From Paramecium tetraurelia (taxonomy: Eukaryota > Ciliophora > Oligohymenophorea > Peniculida > Parameciidae): a stretch of 64,000 bases of DNA. Of the stretch, positions 1-13,915 are shown in pieces (within the stretch, counting starts at the first letter, position 1; each line of letters opens with the position of its first letter). Both the position numbers and the translations under genes were made by a program. The notes under the pieces were generated by a model that was not told where the DNA came from, made no database searches, and saw only the letters and a list, made by a program, of their open reading frames with translations. Location of the stretch: assembly GCF_000165425.1 (NCBI RefSeq), contig NW_001799289.1, positions 63,342 through 127,341 of the forward strand, read 5' to 3'.

Positions 1-555
1 ACATACTTCATGATTAGTAATGATATCATATTTCTCTGGTTTCGGATGATAAACCAATTATTTTTACGGCGGTTTGGGCTCTTGAGCAATCAATTAAGCA
101 GTTTTATAACTCGGATGGTCATCCCCCCATCACTATTTAAGTGGCCATCAATGTGAGTTTATCTCTAATAGGCTTGGCTCTTGGAGGATTCTGATAGTCC
201 TTATAGTTCTTGTATTCAGTATTGAAGTGAGTGTCCTTTGTGTAAGGCACATTAATATGATCAATGTGAATAGTAGGTGGATGCATATTCGCACACTAAG
301 GTTGTATTAGCACATCTGTACATTCTCCCTTTTCACTATTTCTTTGTTTGGTTTGTAATCCACTTCGTAAACTGTTTCATTCGATTATTGCCAGGGTTTC
401 CATCCTATGTTGTAGTGATGTTCTCTCTATTCCATGCCTATTGGTGGAGCATACATGCCCACTCCAACATCCAGATTCTCAGAAATACCTTTGAATACTC
501 CTTTGTACCCTTAAGTCTAAGGGCCTGGATCACGGTGAATTTCTCCAATGCTCAT
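1..555 (-). CDS. Unknown protein, 3' end beyond the left edge
   Basis: No function recognised. With the ciliate code the frame opens at an ATG at 555 and begins MSIGEIHRDPGPQ. A 26-nt intron (GTACAG..CTTAG) joins KRENCANM to HPPTIHIDHINV. The protein is rich in Pro, Tyr, Asn and Lys, has no signal peptide or membrane helix, and looks soluble. The frame then breaks at a run of six C on the plus strand (123-128). If the run were five, reading would continue smoothly (..VMGDDHPSYKTAQLIAQ..) to the window edge. The break is therefore either a homopolymer error or real decay. The Pro/Tyr-rich, repeat-poor composition is like that of small axonemal microtubule-binding proteins, but I see no diagnostic motif. 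Confidence 0.55.
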
Positions 556-712
556 ATATATTTATCATAAAATTTGATTAAATTTTCTAATTCCCAATCT
601 AATGAATGAGAAATGGGATTAAAAATAAGCAATAATTTTGTAAGAGCTTTCAATATAAATAAACATTAATTATTAACTTCTTATTTGATTCTAAAAATAA
701 ACATTTAAAACA

Positions 713-1185
713 TCAATTAGTTATAAAATTAGTCTACTGTTGTTGTCCTAATTCCATTCTTACCTTACACATTATTGAATCAATTATATCTTAATTGTTT
801 TCATCTTCCTTTGAGAAATACTTAATCTTCTCCTAGTGTTGAACATCCTTAAGTTTTTCTAATTGTTTCTTCTCCTTCAACTTTTACAGTTACTTTTCCT
901 GTTTTTCTTTATCATAAAGTAAATCACGAAAACTCTTAATATTATCTCATGACTTACAATAATTGAATAGCTTTAAAATGGAGAGAAGGCTTGAACAACT
1001 TTCGGATTCACCTTGAATGGGACTCTTCGAAACTGCGATCCTCTTATTTGTCCCTTAGGCAATGATAGAATATCCTTGACATTTGGTTCAATAATCATTC
1101 TTGCGTGGATCCTTTTGGTAGAACTTATATTTGGGTTTGTAACTATGTGCAATGAAGGAAGAGAAGGTTATGATTTTTAGTGCAT
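713..1185 (-). CDS. Small charged coiled-coil protein, unknown
   Basis: A 149-residue protein of unknown function. It starts MHQKSQPSLPSLHIVTN and is interrupted by one 23-nt intron (GTAAGT..TTAAG) after SYSII. The spliced length is an exact multiple of three. The second half is a Lys/Glu/Gln helix (LLYDKEKQEKQLQKLKEKK) that should form a coiled coil. It ends QTNFITN before TGA. It lies 34 nt downstream of the propeller gene on the same strand, so both are probably separate short transcripts, as is usual in this genome. No signal peptide or membrane segment is visible. Confidence 0.6.
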
Positions 1186-1219
1186 TCCGAAAAATAGATA
1201 TAAAAATTAATTAAATAAA

Positions 1220-2206
1220 TCACTTAACCTTATAAGAGTCCTTGTCTTTTTTCTTCTTTTCTTCATCCTTATCTTCTAAAGGAATGACGCATTTTATTAA
1301 ACGGTTGGATCCATTAGAATTGTCTGTCAAATATAAATTTGTTGGTTTAATGAGAGAAAAACACATTCCAGTAATTTCTGGACTTCCTGGAATTAAAATA
1401 TTCTCCAAAAGTTAACCTTAAGGATTTAACACGGATATCAAACCCATTTCATTTTCGTTACCTACTGAGAATTCGAAACGAGCAACATACAGAAAATCCG
1501 ATTGGGAGATCACAAGTGCAGTAGGTCCAAATCTACCTGAGAATTGATGATAAACACTTAATGATATCAATTATCATACCTAAAAGCATAAATTCCAGCA
1601 TTTGTGAGTACAAACCTAATAATACGATTCTCACAAGTTTCGCTTACAAATAGACTCTTCTCATCATGACTTAAAGCCAATCCACTTGGATGAGCTAGAC
1701 ATCTATATGCTAGAGCAGTTGGCTTAATTTCCTAGCCATCCAGATCAACCATAAATACAGAACCGATTGGATTTTCAACGTTTGTTTCCCCAAAAGGACC
1801 TGAATCTGTAAAAAAGACGGCGTCTAATATTATTATCATGATTTAGATTACTTAAGTTGTTATAAGAGATGACGATTTAATTAGGACCCAAGAAGGGCAT
1901 TCCTTCATACTCAGTAACAAAATCCTTTGCTCCTTCTTAATTCTGATTGTTTGATTATTATTAGAGCTAATTTAATTGTCGATATGTAATAGCCTAATGT
2001 GCCATATCAGCTATGTAGATCAAAATGTGATCTCTTTCTATTGCTATTGATGATGGTTGTCCTCCCATTCTAGTATCAATGGTGAGTTCATTGTTCATTA
2101 CTAAAATGTCTCCATTCTCCGATACCATATAGATGCATCCATTGACTTCATGTGGTGAAGAAAGGGGATTTGAAAAGGAACAAATTTTTTCTACAGTTAC
2201 TTACAT
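1220..2206 (-). CDS. SMP-30/strictosidine-synthase-like beta-propeller protein
   Basis: Encodes 311 residues after removal of two introns (28 and 23 nt). The middle reads GPNQIVISYNNLNAVFFTDS followed by SVFMVDLDG, and later HPSGLALSHDEKSLFVSET. These are the blade motifs of the strictosidine synthase/APMAP/gluconolactonase six-bladed propeller family, whose animal and plant members are mostly esterase- or lactonase-like. Unlike APMAP it has no N-terminal membrane anchor: the hydrophobic stretch just upstream belongs to the preceding RING-CH gene. The tail (EDKDEEKKKKDKDSYKVK) is very charged. Family assignment rests on motif spacing; the substrate cannot be told. Start ATG chosen at 2206, 51 nt after the previous stop. 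Confidence 0.7.
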
Positions 2207-2257
2207 GTTGCTATAATAATAATTAAATATATATTTATAGGATAAGTGAGGTTAAAT

Positions 2258-3140
2258 TCAATTAATAATCTCATTTAAATTATTTTATGGATATTAAACA
2301 CTTGTTATTTGATGTAAGGTGTTTGGTCTATCGTTGGATAATTATTTTGACCTGTTCTCCAATAAATTCAAGTCCTCTGGGTTCAGTTACTACTCTACTT
2401 CTGATTTGTAATCAACCACTTGCCAATCAAAATCAGGTTCTCCTCTGAAAACTTCTACTATCAAATAAACCAAATAGAGGAGAAATAACAAAATGAGCAA
2501 CACTATTACAGCAATCAAAGATGACATTTCCTACTATTTTTATGTGTAGTTATAAAACCAATATGACAATCCACCCAAACCACCAAGAGTAATTATTAAT
2601 TTAGATGTAAACAATATGATATTGAAAAGATTGATCTTTAAAATATAAAATATGATTACAAATGTTTTTGATTTATAGATCTCCAATTGTTAAACCTTAT
2701 ACTATATTCCACATTACGTGCATGTGAAATTCTCTTGACTAAATTAACCTGGAGTGTTAAGTAATTTCTATTTAAAACAAGAGGCATGATAGTTAATCTA
2801 TTAGGGTAAGAAAGTAATATCATACATCACACAAACATGGTTAGATAAGGTTCAAGTTATCTAGATTTTCACAACAATAACATGAAATTATCATATTGTC
2901 ATCTCTGATTCTTGTTTGTTGATTGATGGAGGTTTTTCTGAGAGTTCTTGTGAAGTTTTATTTAGTTGGAGTTAAATTGTTTATTGAATTACTCATGCAA
3001 TTAGAAATCATGATTTATTGATTGTTTTCAGATTCTAGGTTTCTAGATGAATCATTCTTAAAATGTTGTATTTAATTTGAGAAGTTGCTTTTTGGTGTGA
3101 AGATTTTGATTTGAGAGTCAGATCTCATGTTGGAAATCAT
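2258..3140 (-). CDS. MARCH-type RING-CH membrane E3 ubiquitin ligase
   Basis: A 284-residue protein with one 28-nt intron. After an 80-residue Ser/Asn-rich leader comes a RING-CH (RINGv) finger: ISCYCCENLDN, then IQPCLCD, NYHASCFKQ and FTCTQCG. This gives the C-x2-C, C-x-C, H-x2-C, C-x2-C ligand order with His in the fourth position that marks RING-CH. Two hydrophobic stretches follow (about 145-185 and 205-230), and a cytosolic acidic tail ends NNLNEIIN. RING-CH plus two helices is the MARCH family layout. These ligases ubiquitinate membrane proteins along the secretory and endocytic route. The exact target is unknown. Confidence 0.8.
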
Positions 3141-3583
3141 TTTTTATATTATTGCCTTTGATGTCTTAAAATTGCCATTTTTCACTTAAAAATTGTAAAA
3201 ATTATTTTAAATAATCTATACGTTGAAAATAAATCAAATAACACATTATTGATATGTAATTCTGAGAATGTTTTGATTGTTTAATTGTTTATGTATGGAA
3301 TCAAGTGGAACTACAACTCTAAAGGATGAATGGTTTTGTGGGATGGAGGAAATGGAATTTGGACTACCCATTAATTAGATAGAATTTTGGGGCTTGCGGG
3401 AAGATCTGTTAATGGTTTTGGATATTCTTTTTGGATTAAACTACTAATGACATAATGAGACAATATAAATAAACAATTAGAATAAATAATTTTTCCATAT
3501 GTTCTAGAATATTCAATATATATATATTTAAGAAAAGTTAAAATCAAAATTAATAATATTTATTTTTTCACACGTCACAAATT
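3141..3583. other. Intergenic region between RING-CH gene and BiP
   Basis: A 443-nt divergent spacer serving both neighbours. No coding frame with family resemblance was found. It holds the heat-shock element described separately, and a TA-rich stretch (ATATATATATTTA near 3520) between that element and the BiP start. Confidence 0.6.
3502..3514 (+). promoter_or_regulatory. Perfect three-unit heat-shock element upstream of BiP
   Basis: The sequence TTCTAGAATATTC is three alternating nTTCn/nGAAn units at exact 5-bp spacing, the consensus for trimeric heat-shock factor HSF1. It lies 69 nt upstream of the BiP ATG, a normal proximal position in a genome with such short promoters. The motif and position are seen directly; regulation by HSF is inferred from family knowledge. 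Confidence 0.8.
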
Positions 3584-5620
<2,037 letters not shown>

Positions 5621-5747
5621 TTTATGTATATTTCTGTGTGTTTTGATTAATTATTCAATTAAACTTTAGAAGTCTTTAAATTTTTTATTAGCTTTAACTC
5701 ATCTTGTATTATTATTTAATATTAATTATTTAATATTAATAAAAAAC

Positions 5748-7018
5748 TCACATGTAATAAGGAAACCTCATGTGAGCATAGTTCGGTGAATAAAAGTTTG
5801 GTTTATATTAATTGTATTACTAAACATACTAATATGGTTGATATATAGTAAGTGGCTACTAGGCTAAAGAATTATAATGATGTAGTTAAAATGGCGAATT
5901 TTAATAGACATTGTTATATTAAGGAAAATTTTGGCTTTACAATGTTGATGGAGCTAAAATTATTAGGTTGTTTACATTAAAACTATACTATCGTCGGAGT
6001 CTCGTGTGCTTTTTCAAATGGTTAAGTTTGTTCTTAAATTCTTAAATTATTATTGACCTCTATTTTGATTTCTTCTCTATTTGTTGTTCCAAGTTTTAAT
6101 TATTCTTGTTTGGCCATTAATTTAAGTAGGAAATCATCAATCAAATTTTATATTGGTTAATTTGGATTCTATATTATGTGTAATAGCAACTCCTTCTCCT
6201 CTTCATTCGATATCTATAATGAATGAGCAAAACTTACCTTCTCTTTTTTTAAGCTTCTCGTAATCCCATTGTATTAGTTCTTAATTTAGTTTTCGCTTCT
6301 ACCTTTGATGTGATGTTGAATCAAGGACCATCGTTTTCCATATTTATAGACTAATTGTATTAAATTCAATTTCTCTTTTGAATCCCACAAACATTTTTGG
6401 ATGGTTGGATTCAAGACGTTCTTCCATCTCTCTCTTATCTGTTTAGGATATCTTTGAGTCCTAGAAAGTGAGTTAAATTTGATTGTCAACTCTGTCCAAT
6501 TGTTTTTATCATAAAATTATCTTCAACATAAGTACAATATGATTACTCGGCTATATCTTTCAGAATCTGGTCTTCCTCTCTAGTCCATTGGTGAATCCTG
6601 AGATTAGAATGCAGCAACGAAATCCATTTAAGTTTTATTAATTATGAATCAACTTATAACACTTTTGAAATCATATCCCAATCTTCGTCATCCTAAAGAT
6701 AAACTGCTTATTTACAGGAACCAGGTTCACCCTTTGTTTCACTTAGAGCAATTTTGCTACACACCAAATCAATAGATATTTGTCCATTTAATGCCATTTT
6801 TTTCTGTCTTTTTAGCTGGTAACACTATATTTCGATGAATTAAACATATACTTTGAAAATACATTTTCGTAATAATCAATTAAGGAATCATCTGTTGGAA
6901 ACTTGGTTAATTTGATTTTCACATTTTGGCCAATCTTCCCGTAATCTAACGGATTGGCATTCCTTGTATACTCAATGAATTTCTGCCATTCAGAGGATGC
7001 TCCTTCTCTCAATTACAT
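5748..7018 (-). CDS. Myb/SANT-like DNA-binding protein
   Basis: Encodes 391 residues with four introns (23, 26, 24 and 22 nt). Two adjacent Myb-type repeats lie in the middle. The first runs from HQWTREEDQILKDIA to RYPKQIRERWKNVLNP. The second runs from CLWDSKEKLNLIQLVYKYG to GRSENQIKNQYNG. Both keep the spaced tryptophans and the helix-turn-helix pattern of R2R3 Myb DNA-binding domains. The N-terminal 130 residues are unfamiliar. The C-terminus is Gln/Asn/Tyr-rich, ending AHMRFPYYM, a low-complexity tail common in transcription factors. It converges with BiP, 127 nt apart. A sequence-specific transcription factor is the likely role; its targets are unknown. Confidence 0.8.
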
Positions 7019-8557
7019 AATAAAATTTAAATATTATAGAAAAGATTCAATACTTATTTTCTAATTAAAAATGAATAGTTTCAAGAAGATTTCTAATTTG
7101 TTCTAAATAATTACATTTATTTGAATTACATGATTTTAAGCTTTACATCTCAATTATATTATCAGGTTTTCGATTGATGTTGTATGTAAGCTTGAATTAG
7201 TAGTTTATCACATAAAATAGTAATTTTCCCTGAAAAAGACTTCTAAAATTGTTAGCAATCCCCAACCTTAATTCTTAGGATCCCATCAATTTTTAAATGA
7301 TAATAAGGTTGTCATCTACTCTTAATTCACATTTTCATATTTCTTTCTGGAAAATACACAATTGTTCTATTTTTATGTTTTGCAAGCATTCAATCTCTTA
7401 CGTCGAATAACATAAAATAATCAATATAATATAATTGTAAGATAACTTTAAACAATGAATTTTAATATTCTTTAATATGAACATTTTCCCAATACACTCC
7501 TAACTTTCGATAAGCATTAAGACTCGAACTACAAATAACAATAAATAACGATCTTCATCATTAAACAATCAAAATCGTTCCTAACAATATATGTTGAAAA
7601 ACTAGCCATATATATAGAGATATAAACTCAGAATATTATTTAATCACAACAGATAGTAAAATTTATCCATCAGGCTGTAAATTTCGAAAAAATTAGACTC
7701 CTCTATGATATTTTATAATATTTGAGAATGGGCCTTGATATCCTAAAATCAAACGAAATTAAATCATCTTTTAAAAATTCCTCATAATCATAAGTTTAAA
7801 TCAGACAAAAATTTTAGAAAAAAAATAATTATAATATTATCTATATAAATATATTATAATAATAAGGTTAATATTTATTTTCTAATTTCTACAACTAAGT
7901 CCCAAATATATGTCAATTTAAATTCATTTACTCAAGGATATGAAATCAAAATAGCAATAGGTTCAATCCTTATATTTATTCTTACTGAAGTTTATCTTTT
8001 TTCACTTTTAAGCATGAACAAAAAATAAAGGTTAATCAAAACTTTTGGAAAATATTTAGATTAAGTTCCTTAAGAAAATTCTTTTATTTATGTTGATTAT
8101 ATGATCATAAGTTTAAATTTCCCATTTATTCCAATTTTGATAGTATATATCTTAATTTTAACTTTGCTAATTTTTTTGATTTCCTTTTTGTATTTTTTCA
8201 AAATTGTAAACAAAAAGTCTCAAAGCTGAGTATATTTGTAGATTAAAAACTCCAAATTTATAAAAGAATAAATTATTCAACATTTGACTTTCTAGGAAAT
8301 CCATACATTTGTGTTGTTGTTATTATGAATGTTTATTAGTTTATTCGAAAGAATTAATAGTCAATGAGTGATTATTAGATTAATTAATTAATAATTTAAA
8401 ATCAAATAATGATAAAATTCTGCCACAGATAATTAGTTTGATCAAAGAACTAAATTAATTATTTAAAATCTGTTTAGAATTTATTGAAGCCTGTGAATTA
8501 TATATATGATTTGTTTTCTATCGAATATTAATTAAATTTATTAAAGGCGCCAATATT
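7019..8557. other. Long AT-rich intergenic region, no gene recognised
   Basis: About 1.5 kb without a convincing gene on either strand, although both flanking genes start at its edges (divergent). In the ciliate code several frames of 30-50 codons occur, but none has family resemblance or plausible splice junctions. It is long compared with the other spacers here. It may hold promoter elements of both neighbours or an eroded gene. Confidence 0.45.
8546..8554 (-). promoter_or_regulatory. E2F-like site just upstream of DNA polymerase alpha start
   Basis: The minus strand reads ATTGGCGCC, matching the core of E2F/DP sites (TTGGCGCC), four bases before the Pol alpha ATG. A GGCGCC hexamer is rare by chance in such AT-rich spacer DNA. 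Pol alpha is a classic E2F target in animals and plants, and S-phase genes are E2F-regulated in Tetrahymena. The motif is seen; its function is inferred. Confidence 0.45.
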
Positions 8558-11500
8558 ATGAGCGAATAATAGAGAGGATTGGAAGAGTTAGCAAGGCAAA
8601 AGAGATAGGCTCAATTATCAAAGAATCCTCCCGTGAAAAGAGAGAAAATAGAAGGAGATCTCGATGATTTTATAGTGAAAGACATTTAGGAGGATGAATA
8701 CTATGCAAATGATGATTCCTAGGAAGAGATTAAAAAAATACCAGATAATTAACAAATGATCACTCAATATATGGGGTAGAATAGAAAGAAAAAATAAACT
8801 GGTATTAAGCTAAGCGATGATGCGGATGAGATAGAGTAGGTAATTCAATAGGTAAAAGTTGAAAAAGTAAGTTTAAATTAAGTTGTGACTAACAGTGATG
8901 AACTATATAAAGCGCAATTCAACTAACCTCTTAAGCCAAAATAAAAATAAGATTTACAAGAGGAAGATCTTGATGAAATTTTGAGTCTTTTGTAGAATCA
9001 AAAAGCAAAAGAAGAACAACAAAAATAGCAACAGCAATAGCAGTAGGTTAAAGCAATACAATCAAAATAATTGCCTGTTCATAGGTAAGTGGAAGTGAAA
9101 GTAGAACTCCCATAAATGAAGATTGATTATTCGACAATCAACATAAATTAAATTATTTCGAGAGATAGAGATGTCATGGATATTGTTGAAAAAAATGGTT
9201 CAATTCTATTTTATTGGATCGATATTTATGAAGACCAAATCAGATTTCCAGGAAGTTTATTTGTATTTGGTAAAGTAAAGAACCACAAACTGAATGTCTA
9301 TGATTCATGTTCATTATATTTTGAAGATTATCGTAAAACAGCATATTTATCATATGAAAATGGGAGATATACAGAGTAGCAACTAATTTAAGAATGTTAG
9401 GCTTTAATGAAAAAGGTCTTAGGATTAGGATCAAAAGATTTTACTTATTAATTTGTTGATAGATAGTATGCATTTGAAATTGCTGATATTCCAACAAGCT
9501 AGCAATAATACTTAGAAGTGTCTTATACCCTAAAGCATGGATAACAACTGCCAGTTAGAATAGATAACCCTATTTTTAAATATGCATTGCAATCCACTTA
9601 GACATTGGTTGAATAATTTTTGATATATAATAAAATTCGAGGTCCATGTTGGCTCCAATTAAAATCATGTTAGACTATTGATACAAAAGAGTTTCATCTA
9701 AGAACATAGCATGCTCTTTAATTGCCTCAAACTGGATTTTAAGTATATGAAGGAGAATTGCCTCTTCCGAATTTGAAATTGCTAAGCTTTACATTAACTC
9801 AATGTAAGGTCGATAAAGATGAATAAATTATTGCAATTTCTTACACAGTATAGAATAACATAGATTTGAATGATGCTGAAGTGCCTGAGTAGGTAGTTTA
9901 TTCAACCCTTGCTCGAATGCCCTCTGATGCTCCTCTACCTCCTGGCTATATAAAGGGATAAAACAAATAAGTGAAAGACTTTGAATCAGAATATTCAATG
10001 TTGTCTTCGTTTTTATAGGATGTAGAAGCCATAGATCCTGATGGATTAATTGGTCACGAAATCTAGAAGAAGAGTATTGAACAACTCGTTGCTCGTATTG
10101 CTAAGTTAAAGGTGAATGAATGGAACAGGATGAGTAGATTACAAAAGAGAGAATAAATACCTAAAAATATTTTTCTGAGGAGCAAATACCTTACAATTGG
10201 TAGGTTGGTCATAGATTTATGGATCCAAGCTAAAGACATGATAAAAAGTAATGATTACAGTATAACATACTTGGCCAAGGAATTCTTGAAATAGGATTGT
10301 TAGTAATTGGAGTCTGATGTAACAAAGAATTATACTGAGAATGCTCAAAGTTATTAAACTCTATTGTAATTGAGTTTAAAGGAGACCAAGTTTGTAATCT
10401 AGATAACTCAAAAACTGAATATCATATCATTGACTCGCCAGTTGACAAATATTTGTGGGAATGTTTGGAACAGATCCTTGCTCAATTAACGGGCTGAAAG
10501 GAATGAAATGTTGTTAATGCATGAATTCTTTTTGCGAGGATTTCTGTTACCAGATAAAATGAGTAAGATCAATTTATCAGATGAGGAAAAAGATCAATAG
10601 ATAAAAGAGTAGGAGTCTAAGAAAACCTATGGTGGTGGTTTAGTATTTGAACCAAAAGCAGATATATATACATAATACGTTTTGCTTCTGGATTTCAATT
10701 CATTGTATCCATCCATCATTATGGAATACAATATTTGTTTCACTACTGTGTAAAGAGATAAAATTAATTTCGAAGTTGATAAAACTCAGTTGGAAGAAGA
10801 ACCTACATAAACTAAGCCTTAGAAATCTAACAAGAACAAAAAGAAGAAAGATTAAACTCAAGATGAGAATGATACAAAAGAGAAAATTAAAGATTTTATT
10901 GGGTCAGTGGATCCAGATGCAGGAAGTGGAATATTACCTTAAATAATTGAGAAGTTGGTTAATATGAGAAAGTAAGCTAAGAAGGAGATGAGTAGATCTA
11001 CTGGATTAATGAAATAAATTTATAATATCAAATAATTGGCAGTTAAGTTAGTTGCTAATTCTATTTATGGGTGTTTGGGATTCAGTAGTTCTAGGTTTTA
11101 TGCTGTTGGAATAGCTTCATTAATCACTCAAAAGGGTAGATCAATACTTATGGATTCAAAAAATACTGTGGAGAGAAGTAATGATGTGATCTATGGTGAT
11201 ACCGATTCAATGATGATTTGTGCTAGATAGGAGAAGAACCTTTCAGAGATATTGGTGTTGGGTACCCAAATTGCTAAAGAAATCAATAAGAAATATAAAA
11301 AATTGGTTTTAGCTATTGATGGTGTCTTTGATACACTTTTATTAATGAAAAAGAAAAAGTACGCAGGAATTAAAATCGACAATCTAGAAGACTTAATGAC
11401 AGGATAAACTGAATAACCAAAATTTAAGATGGAAGTCAAGGGTATTGATATTGTCAGAAGAGAATTTTGTGATATTTCTAAGAAAATGCAATCTCATGTC

Positions 11501-12617
11501 TTGGATATTCTCCTGAAAACCAAAAATCGAGATGACATCCATGGCGATTTGATCACTTTGATGCAGGAAATCAGATCAATGTTTGATGCTTTAAGTGGTA
11601 ATTCAAATGCAGATCCAAAATAATTAATTGCATAAAATAGATTTATTACATATGAAATTCCAACTTCAGATTTTATTATTGTTAAATAATTAAATAAAGC
11701 TCCTCATGAATATTCTGACACTATTAGTGCTCCTCATGTTTAAGTGGCTTTAAGAATGGTAAATGAGTACGGGAGATCCGCTTAAAGTTTAGTCAATCAT
11801 TTCATTCGATATGTGATCTGTGAAGACCCTACTTAGAAGAACCTATCGTTCAGAGCTTACACTGTTGATGAACTAATTAACAAGAATTTAACAATCGACT
11901 ATTACTACTATCTCTCAACCTAGATATTTGATCCAATAGTTCGTCTTTGTAAAAACGTTCAAGTTATTTCCATTTCTGAGTTGGCTCAAATCTTAGGACT
12001 CAAAACATACCAATACAAAGAGTAAATTTATATTTCTAATCTTTAGCAAAGTGAATCATGAATTTATAGATTTCAAGTTAGAGGAGGAATAGAAACAAGA
12101 GTTGATTATCATTGATTCATTTAAATTCAAATGTCCAGTATGCAAAGAAGAGTAGAAATACTCTTAATTTTTTGACCAATAAAAACTATTTGTTAAGTAG
12201 TTGATTTGCCAATCTAAATAATGCTCTTATAGTGTTGAAAACTTAAAATCAATCTCCAATTAAACTAAACTCATGATCAAGAAGGATCTCTGCAATCCAT
12301 ATTACAAAGGATATATTTAATGCAATAAATCAAAAAACAAATTTACCAATTTCTGCAGAAAAGGAGTTTGTTTTGGCAGTTGTTGCGAAAAGGATAAGGA
12401 AAAAAAGGTTAACCATGTAATTGATGAGGAGACAATCAATACTTAAGTTAAATTCATTACATAGTTTTTAAATAAAGTATTATCCGAAATCAATAAATAA
12501 ACAACCACTTTAAACCAAAATAAAGCAAGAGTATATTAAATACAAGAGGAATAATAATTCCATTAACCATTTTGCTATATTAGATTAAATGACATATTTA
12601 GAAAACTTTAAATTTGA
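8558..12617 (+). CDS. POLA1: DNA polymerase alpha catalytic subunit
   Basis: Encodes 1346 residues with a single 19-nt intron at 12051-12069. This is the family B polymerase that extends RNA primers made by primase. Polymerase motif A is [20 protein letters not shown] (about residue 710). Motif B is [20 protein letters not shown] (about 829). Motif C is [11 protein letters not shown] (about 878) with both catalytic aspartates. A Lys-rich insert separates A and B. The C-terminus carries the two zinc sites of Pol alpha: CPVC with CQSKQC (CysA), and [12 protein letters not shown] with [11 protein letters not shown] (CysB). The N-terminal 150 residues are Gln- and acid-rich (DLDDFIVKD), a typical flexible tail. 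It converges with the next gene 13 nt away. Confidence 0.96.
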
Positions 12618-12630
12618 GATTATATATTTA

Positions 12631-13695
12631 TCATTAAACCTTTGTTAAACATATGCAATTATAATCTCTTCCTCTAAGTTCCTGGTTCTTAATATTCTCA
12701 GCTCTTAGCGATGCCGCTCTGCTAATCTTATCGACTCCTCCGAACAATCTTTATTAAGTATTCTGACTAGGATTGATAGTTTTCTTATGCATCCATTTAG
12801 AATCCATCTCGAAAGTTTGACAAGGGTATTATCCTAATTTTCTGGTATGATTGATTTGAGTCAGACTGTCATCATATTTCCTATTATCAAACTCAATGTT
12901 AGGATTGGCCCTTGAGTACTTTTCCAAGGCTGAAATCACATATATATTTGTACATTGTTATCTATTGATAGAATGAATAATTCGACTTTCTTGTTTTTAC
13001 TTGAATTTCTAATGCTCTTCTTTGTACAATTCAGAATTTTCAATGGTTGGATTGTCAATTCCGATTATTCCTGATCTAATATTAAAAGTTGATCTACTTG
13101 TAAGCTTATCTGATCTTCCTATACGCTTTGTTGGCTTCGCTGAATTCTTCTCTCCATTAATGGTATCTTTACAATTAATTATAAAATTACTTCTTTTGCT
13201 ATTCTTAGGTTTCTTTAAGCTCAGCCAAATATCCTGATGGTTTTTTGAGTGTTATTACTTGTGACAATGCGAGATTTTATTACTCATAATTTTTATCAGG
13301 TACTTCCAATCTTTTCGTGATAACTTCTTGTGAATGATTGACTGGATGATCAGAAACAATATGATTAATTTTGCTCATGTTCAAGTAATCAATATATTCT
13401 GGTATTATTCGAGGTTGTTGTCTACGAAAAAAGAAACTCTGATTCTAACCACTCCCAACCAATATTGCTTAGTTGTCGAGATCCTATGTTTATCTCATGC
13501 TTGAATATTTGCTATGTTTAAGGAAGGTGTCTAAGTGTTTGGCATCCCAACTGCTTCCAGTCAAAGAACTCTGATTCTCGTCAATCAAAGGCTAACTAAT
13601 AAAACTCATGCAATAGATCACTTCGTTGATTTGGATAGACCTGACTGAACACTTGGCATCATTTTAACTGTTTTAGTTTGGGCTTCTTGCTCCAT
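12631..13695 (-). CDS. Unknown 339-residue basic protein
   Basis: No family recognised. Two introns (20 and 25 nt) give an exact frame of 339 residues starting MEQEAQTKTVKMMPS. There is no signal peptide, membrane helix or clear repeat. The sequence is rich in Ser, Asn, Gln and Lys. The C-terminal part is best ordered (RLFGGVDKISRAASLRAENI then ELRGRDYNCICL). Its short charged segments with interspersed aromatic residues resemble those of ciliary microtubule-inner proteins, but that is only an impression. It shares a 220-bp bidirectional promoter with histone H2B, and its stop lies 13 nt from the Pol alpha stop. Confidence 0.6.
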
Positions 13696-13848
13696 TCTAT
13701 AAAATTCACGAAAATTGCTTCTTCCGACATCTTATATCTTCTCCTTCTATCTAAATAACATTTAATATCGTGATTTTATATTAAGCCTAACAAGTTACAA
13801 TACTACTGTAATATATTTTAGTACACTCTCTCTTATATTCCTAATTAG

Positions 13849-13855
13849 CCAATCA
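13849..13855 (+). promoter_or_regulatory. CCAAT box in the H2B promoter
   Basis: CCAATCA lies 60 nt upstream of the H2B ATG in the 220-bp spacer shared with the divergent upstream gene. A CCAAT box is a known conserved element upstream of Tetrahymena histone genes. Only the motif and its position are seen here. Confidence 0.4.
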
Positions 13856-13915
13856 AATTGCAGAATAGACACATTAAGTATTGAGTATTCAAGTTTATTT
13901 TCAAATTAATAAAAA

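Noticed and set aside
277-570. 97-codon plus-strand frame at the left edge
   Set aside because: Antisense shadow of the minus-strand gene; composition is hydrophobic and lacks codon bias.
2400-2525. Hydrophobic segment first taken as the membrane anchor of the propeller protein
   Set aside because: It is in frame with the RING-CH gene and forms its second membrane helix; the propeller has its own ATG at 2206.
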